Shown here: positions 7,277 to 15,100 of the stretch, piece after piece | Layout of the letters: each line of letters opens with the position of its first letter | How positions within the stretch are numbered: position 1 is the first letter of the stretch | NCBI GenBank assembly: GCA_032128395.1 | Contig: JAQBGV010000217.1 | Span: 1-17,007, forward strand | Length of the DNA stretch: 17,007 bases | Direction of reading: 5' to 3' | Origin: JAQBGV01 sp032128395 | GTDB lineage: Bacteria > Planctomycetota > UBA8108 > UBA1146 | The notes under the pieces: model-generated | Database searches by the model: none | What the model was told of the DNA's origin: nothing | What the model saw: the letters and a program-made list of their open reading frames with translations, nothing else | Made by a program: the position numbers and the translations under genes

Positions 7277-10200
7277 CTACCACTCGACTGGGGTCCACTC
7301 CTGCGCGGTGATCTCGACCTCTGTCTCGATCACAGCTGCCTCGTGCTGCTGGGCAGTGACTCGGTATTGACCCAGAGGGAGCTCGTACCTCGGCACCCCG
7401 AAACCGGCGAACCAATGTCGCCGCGCGAGCGCCGCGTCGAGAACTCCGTCGAGCACTTCGATCCCGATCCACGCTGCCCCGGGAAACCCGGCCGGCAGTG
7501 CGGCGACGACCAGGACCCCTCCGGGATCCTCCCCGAGAAGGACCGCCTCCACCCCGATCGGACTCGAAAAGCGGAGGACCTCCGGGGCGAACCCGGAACG
7601 TTCGATCACGATCGTGCGCGTCTCGTCCGATGGGGGAACCCAGAACGAGGACTCGCTGTCGGGGTGCTCACTTCGCTGAAGGGACCGCCAGTGACCGTCT
7701 GCGGAGACCAGCGAGGCTTGGAGTCGATCGGGCTCCGCACACAGCAGACGCAGACGTTCTGCTTCCACGACGCGGACGCGCTGACGACCTCCGGTCAGCT
7801 CGATCCGATGGGTCGCTAGCGCGAGACCCTCGGGGAGGGATGTGGACAGGGTGTACTCGCCGGCGGGGAGCCCTCGGTACGACGCGACTCCGTCTTCCTC
7901 TAGGGAGAGGGTAGCATTCGCGGTCGTCCCCCTGAAGCTGACGCGAATGGAACCCAGGGAATGCCCGGGGGAGTCGAAGTGAATCGTGCCGGAGACCGTT
8001 GTGACCTCGAGGATGATCGGACGACCGGGCGTGAGCGGGCGATCTCGAAAGAACAGCCAGCTGCCCGTACCCTCGATGACCGCGAAGTCGCCGCGCTCGT
8101 GCCCGCTCACCTCGAGGTGGAACGAACCGTCTGGCTGAATCTGGGCCCGGTCGCCGCCCATCCCCGTGAGCTGGATCTCCCCCCCCGCGAGCGGTGCCCC
8201 GTCGCGCAGGACTCGCCCCCCCAACTCCCGAGTTTCCGCAAGTTGAACCTCGTACGGAATGATGGTGTCTGCCGCCACGTCGACCGTGAATTCTCGCAGC
8301 TTCTTTAGATCGCGCGAGAGCGTGATGCGGTACTCCCCCGCAGTCAGTCCACCGATCGCCGCACGCCCGGAGGGATCCGTGAGTTGGTTTTTCCCGAAGG
8401 TACTGCGGTACGCCTGAGCGAGGCGGGGATTCTGCCCGCCGACGAGACTTCTCTCGATCTCGATCCCCGGCACCGGCTCTCCTCCCTCATCGATGATGAC
8501 CAGGTCGATCGAGGACGGCGCATCGAGCTGGATCCGGAAAGGGGACTCGCTGGCGAGAACCGCGGCGGCGAGGCCAGGTGCGCGGTCCTCGGCGCAGGCG
8601 ATGATGTCGAGGGCAACGTCCCCTCCGGGTACCAGGCCCTCGTACGATCCTGGTTGCGTTTCCGCGAGCTTGAAGATCCCCATCGGCTCGTGGGGGAAGA
8701 CCTCCACGGTTGCGGCCCGAACGATTTGACCCATCGCATCGACGACTTGCACCGCAACCGGTCGATGGTCCGAAATGGGCGCGAATACCACCTCGACCGT
8801 CTCACCTGCGATGCACTCCACCTCGCTCTCCTCGAGCGGATAGCCCTCGGCCGAAATCCGAACGAAGTACCTCCCGGCGGGGAGATCCCTCTCGATGTAG
8901 TCGGCAACGTGCACTCCGCCATAGCTGTGATTCACCCCGAGCCCAGTGAAGAGCATGTTCAGCCGCTCGAGTGGAGGACCCCCGACTGGGCGAACGGTTA
9001 GGACGCGGACAATGCCCCCCTGAGGAAGTTCGATCCGCTCCGGGAGGAAGGAGAGATGTTCCACTTCTCCCTCGACCTCGGCATGCCCGGAGGCGCTGAC
9101 ACCGTATCGTCTCGCACCCTCTCCGAGAGGACCCACTCGTGCGACTCCCATTCGATCCGAGCGACCTCGCACCCACTGTCCCGGGTCGCTTGTCGAGACT
9201 CGGATCTCGGCTCCCGAGATCGGAAGCCCCGACGCATCGACGACCTGCACCTCCCAGGTCGAACCGCGCTCGAGCACTACCGAGAGCGTCCCATCCCCGA
9301 CGAGGTCGTGATCCGCCCGGAACCCGAGATAGCCGGGGACCCGCGCCTCGATCGTGTACATCCCCTCCCCGATGTTCCGGAATCGGACGAGCCCATCTTG
9401 ATCCGAAATCTCCGTGACGCGGGGCAACCCACTCCACCTCGACCCCGGTGCGATCGGCTCGGAGAGCTGCACCAGGGCACGGGAAAGCGGCGAGCCCGCT
9501 GGGTCTGTCACCGCGACGATCAAACCACCCGTTCCGCCGACCGCGACGTCCCCGAGATCTCGCTCCTCCCCGGCTACAACCCCGTCGATCTGAATGCGAA
9601 CGGGGATCGAGCCCGGAACTGCGATCAGGAGACGCAGTGGCATATCGGGGGGGACGAAGGGGAAGCGGAAGGCACCATCCTCCCCCGTGACGTCTGTCAG
9701 AATCTCTCGCGGTTGTTCACGGGAAAGGCTCCCCCCCAGATTTCCAGAGCCAGGAAACGCTTCGTTCTTCTGCACTTCGATGACTGCGCCAGAGATGACG
9801 TTTCCACCGGGATCCACACAACGTCCCACGAGCGCACCCGGCCGGTCGAGCATGACCTCCACGATCGAACCGTGCTCATCGCTGTCGATCCTCACCTCGG
9901 TCTCGACGAATCCGGTCGCCCAGACGATGGCATCGACGGGAGCCGCAGGCAGACCGGACAGCGAGATCACGCCCGAGTCGTCGGTGCGGCCGAAGGCATC
10001 GGAGAACCACTCCGATGTCGAACCCGACTTCTTGAGTTGAACCGCGGCTCCGACGATGGGCGCACCGTCATTCGCCGCGACCCGCACGACGATCGCCGCG
10101 CCCGGGTCGACGAGCACGTCTCCGAGTTCTACATCGCCACCCACGTCCCCCCACTCGAGCTCCACCGTGAGTGCATCACGAATTCGCAGGGTCCCGGTGG

Positions 10201-12052
10201 ACGCGTCGCTGGCGACCCCTTCGACCGAGAACCGACCGTCCGTCTCGTCGATTTCGGCGAGTGAGTTCCATCGGTCGATCCGCAGTTCCGCGGCCGGCGG
10301 AGAGATGGATGCACCGTCGGAGTCGACGAAGCGCCCGTGCAGGTTCCGAGTTGCGCGGAGCACGACTTCGATCTCATCCCCGGGACCGACCTCCGGGGAG
10401 GGAAGAGCTGTTTCCCGGCTGGGCCAGAGCAGGAAGTCCGGGTGGCGGACGACGATCTGCTGGGGGTCCCCGGGGATCATGAGCTCGAACCGGCCGTGCA
10501 CCTCGGTCACATCGCTGCTCGTGCCGAGACTCTCCGCAAGAGCAAGACCGCCCGGAACTGTCCAGCGTCGCCCAGCGGCTTCGACAATCGCACCAGCGAT
10601 CGGGGCACCGGACTCATCGACCACCACCCCAGTGAGCAGTTGCGTGTCCTCGACTCGGATCTCGAACTCGCTCCCGACCGCCTCTGGGACTGCAGCACGC
10701 GCGTAGCCCCGAGCGGCGTCACGCCGAGCGAGGACGATCGCCTCCCCGCGGGGGAGGATGACTCGAAACCGGCCGTCCGAGCCGGAACTCACGGCGGGGA
10801 GGGCCCGACCGCGCAAGAGAAACTCCGACCCCGCTCCCCCCGTATTGCTCTCGGTGTGAACCCTACCGATGGCCATCACGAGAGAATCCGCGACCGGGTC
10901 TCCGGACGCATCGACGACGATTCCGTCTAGCGGCCAACCCGCCGAGAGCAGGAAAGGTGGGATCGGATCGGACCAAGGAGCGGTCCTGAGCCAGAGCGAG
11001 CGGCTCTCTGCGAGATGTCGATCCGAGGACGCGACGAGGGTCGGGGTTCGACTCTCGATCCCCTCGGGCACCAAGAGCGAGAACCGCCCCGATGCATCGG
11101 TCACGACGCTTACGATCGTGCGCTCGTCGTCTCGCAGGGACACGGTCGCGCCGGCGATCGGTGATTCCGTGTGGCGGTCGAGAACCACTCCGCCGACCTG
11201 GAACGCGTCTCCGCCCGGCAGCTCGGCGACCGGCTCGTTCCCCGTAGTGTCATCGGCGTCGGTCTCCCGAACGGAGGCCATCGCTCCGATCGGCTCTGAG
11301 CTGCGCGTGTCCCCCTTGCGGAGATCGCGCGCTCCGCTCCACCACCACCCTGCGGTTGCGGCGAGGACGATGAAGGCAACAACCGTGGCGGTCTTCTTCG
11401 CACTCACGAGCGCACCTCCTAGGGCCGCAGCATCCGATGAAACAGAGGGGAGCAGGTCGCTCGACGCGGCGGCGGGATCGCCCGTAGTCAGCGCCGACGC
11501 GGTCCCCGCTCCCCCCGCTGTGAGGCCGATCCAAGTGATGATCGGCACCGCCCACTTCCGGCAATCCCCCCCGGACCGGCTGTCGAGGGACTCGCGGAGC
11601 TGCACCAGTGCGCGCTGAAGTCGCGAGCGCACTGTCGGCTCCGGATCGCCCGTTCGTCGTGCGATCTCCGCCGCGGACAGATCGTGGAAATAGCGGAGAA
11701 TGACCGTGCGACGATAGGGCTCCTCGAGGGCGAGCACCGCATCGCTCAGAGCGCGCACGATCTCAACCTGCTCGACCAACTCCTCCGCAGAGGGAGCTGT
11801 CGGGGGGCGGATCGCCAACGCCTCGCGGTCATGGCGACGAGCCCGCGCTCGAATTCGGTTGGAGATCAAGCGACGGAGCACGCCGATCCGCCACGAACGC
11901 TCCTCCGGATCGACCCGAGAAGACCGGGACAGAGCGACCAGCGCGGTCTCCTGCGCGAGTTCATCGGCGAGATCGGGGTCTGCGACGAGTCGGAGCGCGA
12001 GGCCGCGGAGCCAACGCACCTCTTCTCCCCACTTCTCACCATCGTTCGACAT
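7277..12052 (-). CDS. ECF sigma factor fused to membrane segments and a long CarboxypepD_reg repeat chain (downstream copy)
   Basis: This is a 1591-residue protein. Residues 1-75 match ECF sigma region 2 (core-binding segment DPDLADELAQET; region 2.4-like ERSWRIGVLRRLI) and 105-157 match region 4 with a helix-turn-helix (RYFHDLSAAEIARRTGDPEP, then TVRSRLQRALVQLRE). Two hydrophobic segments follow at about 167-188 and 219-238, the second preceded by SAKK. From about 285 to the end I count 12-14 beta-sandwich modules, most opening with a strand of the form VxDxxGxPIxGAxV (for example starting near 285, 373, 472, 570, 653, 740, 843, 932, 1098, 1181, 1275) and containing a DxSGRF-like turn. No enzyme motif is seen in them. 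The ATG has AGGGAG at 12059-12064, 6 bases upstream. It is colinear with its upstream neighbour over the whole length, ending VEW against IEW. The inferred role is a membrane-tied sigma factor that senses an extracytoplasmic ligand; release by proteolysis is a guess. Topology is unresolved. Confidence 0.85.
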   Translation of the reverse strand: MSNDGEKWGEEVRWLRGLALRLVADPDLADELAQETALVALSRSSRVDPEERSWRIGVLRRLISNRIRARARRHDREALAIRPPTAPSAEELVEQVEIVRALSDAVLALEEPYRRTVILRYFHDLSAAEIARRTGDPEPTVRSRLQRALVQLRESLDSRSGGDCRKWAVPIITWIGLTAGGAGTASALTTGDPAAASSDLLPSVSSDAAALGGALVSAKKTATVVAFIVLAATAGWWWSGARDLRKGDTRSSEPIGAMASVRETDADDTTGNEPVAELPGGDAFQVGGVVLDRHTESPIAGATVSLRDDERTIVSVVTDASGRFSLLVPEGIESRTPTLVASSDRHLAESRSLWLRTAPWSDPIPPFLLSAGWPLDGIVVDASGDPVADSLVMAIGRVHTESNTGGAGSEFLLRGRALPAVSSGSDGRFRVILPRGEAIVLARRDAARGYARAAVPEAVGSEFEIRVEDTQLLTGVVVDESGAPIAGAIVEAAGRRWTVPGGLALAESLGTSSDVTEVHGRFELMIPGDPQQIVVRHPDFLLWPSRETALPSPEVGPGDEIEVVLRATRNLHGRFVDSDGASISPPAAELRIDRWNSLAEIDETDGRFSVEGVASDASTGTLRIRDALTVELEWGDVGGDVELGDVLVDPGAAIVVRVAANDGAPIVGAAVQLKKSGSTSEWFSDAFGRTDDSGVISLSGLPAAPVDAIVWATGFVETEVRIDSDEHGSIVEVMLDRPGALVGRCVDPGGNVISGAVIEVQKNEAFPGSGNLGGSLSREQPREILTDVTGEDGAFRFPFVPPDMPLRLLIAVPGSIPVRIQIDGVVAGEERDLGDVAVGGTGGLIVAVTDPAGSPLSRALVQLSEPIAPGSRWSGLPRVTEISDQDGLVRFRNIGEGMYTIEARVPGYLGFRADHDLVGDGTLSVVLERGSTWEVQVVDASGLPISGAEIRVSTSDPGQWVRGRSDRMGVARVGPLGEGARRYGVSASGHAEVEGEVEHLSFLPERIELPQGGIVRVLTVRPVGGPPLERLNMLFTGLGVNHSYGGVHVADYIERDLPAGRYFVRISAEGYPLEESEVECIAGETVEVVFAPISDHRPVAVQVVDAMGQIVRAATVEVFPHEPMGIFKLAETQPGSYEGLVPGGDVALDIIACAEDRAPGLAAAVLASESPFRIQLDAPSSIDLVIIDEGGEPVPGIEIERSLVGGQNPRLAQAYRSTFGKNQLTDPSGRAAIGGLTAGEYRITLSRDLKKLREFTVDVAADTIIPYEVQLAETRELGGRVLRDGAPLAGGEIQLTGMGGDRAQIQPDGSFHLEVSGHERGDFAVIEGTGSWLFFRDRPLTPGRPIILEVTTVSGTIHFDSPGHSLGSIRVSFRGTTANATLSLEEDGVASYRGLPAGEYTLSTSLPEGLALATHRIELTGGRQRVRVVEAERLRLLCAEPDRLQASLVSADGHWRSLQRSEHPDSESSFWVPPSDETRTIVIERSGFAPEVLRFSSPIGVEAVLLGEDPGGVLVVAALPAGFPGAAWIGIEVLDGVLDAALARRHWFAGFGVPRYELPLGQYRVTAQQHEAAVIETEVEITAQEWTPVEW
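11333..12052 (-). repeat. Sigma/membrane module, downstream member of the paralogous direct repeat
   Basis: The first 240 codons of the downstream sigma-fusion gene are recognisably repeated at the DNA level in the upstream gene at 16229-16948, in the same orientation and without indels over about 235 codons. The stretch around 11401-11480 can be matched base by base against about 16305-16385 with few differences. This records a tandem gene duplication, not a mobile element; no terminal repeats or target-site duplications were seen. Confidence 0.6.
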
Positions 12053-12163
12053 CGTCAGCTCCCTGCAAAAGACCCTGAGACCGGCCGCGATGAGCGAGGG
12101 CCCGTCCTTATCTTCCGCCGAGGTCCACTTCGATGCAGGCGATGTCTCAAGCTGTGGAGTGGA
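12053..12163. other. Spacer between the two tandem sigma-fusion genes
   Basis: These 111 bp run from the stop of the upstream copy to the ATG of the downstream copy. The spacer holds the downstream ribosome-binding site AGGGAG (12059-12064). I see no strong hairpin with a T-tract and no convincing promoter on the minus strand. Co-transcription of the pair is plausible but a private promoter for the second copy cannot be excluded. Confidence 0.4.
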
Positions 12164-15100
12164 CTACCACTCGATCGTCGTCCTCTGCCCAATCTCCACC
12201 CGCGCCTCAGCCTCTGCCAGGGGGCCGTCGGGGCCCTCCACCCGGACGAGATATCGACCCGGGGGGATCGCGAAGAACACCGAGCCTTGACCGAGGGCCT
12301 GATGCCGCAAGACGTCGGGGAGCGTACTTTCGAGCGGCTCGATCGTGACTCGAACGCCCGCAAGGGAACCGCCCGGGAATGGAGGCACGAAGAGGAGTCC
12401 GCCGGGCTTGCCCTCGAATTCGATCGGCTGTCCAAACCCACCCGCGGGGATTTCCAAGGCCTGGGAGGCCTTCCCGAGCGCGTACAGGATCACCGTAGAG
12501 GGGGCTCCACTGCGCGGAATCGGGAAAGCGCACTCGACCGCTTCGTGGGAAGGCCGGTCGAGGCGGCGCCAAGTCCCGTCGGAATCAACGAGCATCGCCT
12601 CGATGGGGAATGTGCCGGGGGCCGCGTAGACGGTGAGCAGGTCCGCGGCAACGACCGGGACTTCGATCAGACCTCCATGAATGTCGATCGAGCCTGACGC
12701 GATCGCGTGCTGGGGCGGCAGGCCCGCGTGATGAAACTCGTACCTTCCCGGGATCATGTCGAGGAGGTCGGTCGAACCGTCGGAGCCGACCCAGAGAGAC
12801 CAGGTTCCGCCGACTGGTCCTTCACGACCTAGATCCACCTGGAAGGGCCCTACGGGTCTCACCGACTCGTCGACGAATCGGAACTCGACCGGGACAGTCG
12901 CGAACTCGAGCCTGATCTCATCCTCGGGATCGACGGTCACGTCGGGGAAAGACACTTTCGCGAGCCCGAGATGGACTGTGAATTGCACCCGCTCGCGCGC
13001 GCCGATCACGGCGCGAAATGCACCGTCGGGGCCGGTTTGGGTCAACGTCTCGCCGTCTGCCCGAATCTGCACTCTCGCAGACGCGATGGGGGCGCCGTTT
13101 CGCAGCACTACCCCGTGGATCTCGATCGATCGGGGGAGATCCACGCTGAAGCGGTACCGGGGGCTCGCCGGGATCGTCACCTCCCGATAGCAGAGTCTCT
13201 CCCCCGACCGCGAGAGCACTAGGGAGTAGAGACCCGAGGCGAGACCCGAGATCTCGATCCGCCCCTCGGCATCGCTCGGCGCAAGTCCCCGAGAGTCCCC
13301 AGTGAACCAGTTCGGTGTTCCCCCCCTCGGATAGAGCTGAGCTTCGACCCCTTTCGCCGGGCCACCATCGGAATCGAGCACGTTCAGATCGAGCGTCGTT
13401 CCCGGACGGAGCTCGATCCGCAGCGGGGACATTGTCGGATCTACATCACCGCGCTGTTCGGGGACGAAACCCTCCGCCTGCGCGAGCACCGCGACCCACG
13501 CCTCCGGCCGGTCGATCTGCACCCGATACACCCCCGGGAAATCCTCGCGGAATCCCCGACTCCCCACCCCCGCTCCGACCATTGAGTGGATGCTGAGACT
13601 TCCATCAAATACCGGGAGACCTTTAGAGTCCACGAGCAGTACCACAAGCTCCGGAGCGACTTCGGGTGCGTAGACGATCTCCGCAACCTCTCCGACTCGG
13701 CACTCCACGGTTTCGGAGAAGGTGGTGTACCCTTCGCACAAGACATCGACCCAGTACTTTCCGGGACCGAGTCCACCTACGAGGACTCCCTCGCCTCGAC
13801 CGTAACCGACGATCGGGCCACTGATCCCGCCATCGAGCCGGTGCTGCACCTCATCGAAGGGAGGCCCCCCTTCCGGGCGGACGTACCGGATCTGCAAGGA
13901 TGCCCCTCGCGAGAGCACGTGGCGAGCGGGGAGGTCCGTGTACGTGGAGACGTAGTCCGAGAACCGCACGGAGTCAGCCTTGTCGATCGTGTAATAGAGC
14001 GGCAGTGACGGGAGAGGAGAGACGCGCGCCCGACCATCCACATTCGTGGTCGCCTCGGCCCGTTCCCACTGAGTCTGGTTGGACGTTTGGATCCTCACCC
14101 CTTCGATCGGAACTCCATCACCATCCGCGACCTGGAGCTCCCATGCTTCCGCGGGCTCGAGCATGACCTCGGCCCGAGTCTCCTCGGTGATCCCATCGCA
14201 GTGGAGATCGATCACTTCTCGTGCGACCCGACGTTCTTCAGCCCGCACGACGATCGTGTACTCCCCTTCCGGGAGGCCCGTGAAGCGGAGACCACCGTCA
14301 TCAGCGGTCGGAGCACTCACGCGATCTCCCTGTGGATGCAACACCCCGGGTCGGGGCGACTTCGAAATCTCGACCGATGCGCCCGCGACCACCGACCCAA
14401 AGCGATCGGTGACCCGAACGAATATCGTGCACCCGCTGCCGAGCACGAGCGATCCCAAGTCGCGCACTTCTCCCGACGCGAGTGCATCGATGGCGACCGA
14501 GTCCGGGAGTGCTTTCTCCGGGGTGGCGAGCAATTGCAGTGCGACTACGGGTGGGACGTGCGGAAATCGAAACAGACCGTCCTCCCCGGTGCACTCCTCC
14601 AGAATCGTTCGGGGTACGTCCGGCGGTAGGAGATTTTGTAAGTAGGTGCCGAGCTGGACGTCCGCCAGTTCGAGCTTCAGGGTACATCCGACCAGAGGAA
14701 CACCGGAAGGATCGACGACCCGACCTTGGAGCTCAGCCGGTCGCTGGAGCGTGATGGCGAACTCGTCCCCCGACTCGTCTGACCCGTCCGTCACAGTCAC
14801 TGCCAGTTCGCTCGTCGCGAGCCCTGGCGCCCAGGCTACCAGGCGAGTGCTCGCAGGAGCCAGTCCGGTGAGCCGCGCGATTCCGACGTCATCGGTGTAG
14901 GCAACCGGGTCGGGTGTCGTCCACCCAGAAGTTTCCGGATTCGTGGCGCGAACTCCGGCCCCCGGGATCGGCGTGCCTCCCGTGTCCACCACTCGGACCG
15001 CGAGAGTCGTCCCGAGTTGGAGCTCGATACGGCCCAGATCGTGTTCTCTGGATCCACCCGGCCAGACGAGTTGCACCGGCGCGAAACCAGGAATGCGCAG

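Noticed and set aside
9056..10264. Plus-strand open frame of 402 codons inside the downstream sigma-fusion gene
   Set aside because: It is antisense to well-formed repeat modules; no ribosome-binding site or domain was seen. The same applies to the 337-codon frame at 11684-12697.
12053..12163. A promoter for the downstream sigma-fusion gene (TTGAGA-like element in the spacer)
   Set aside because: No matching -10 element at a normal distance, and no ECF-type pair could be defended by eye.
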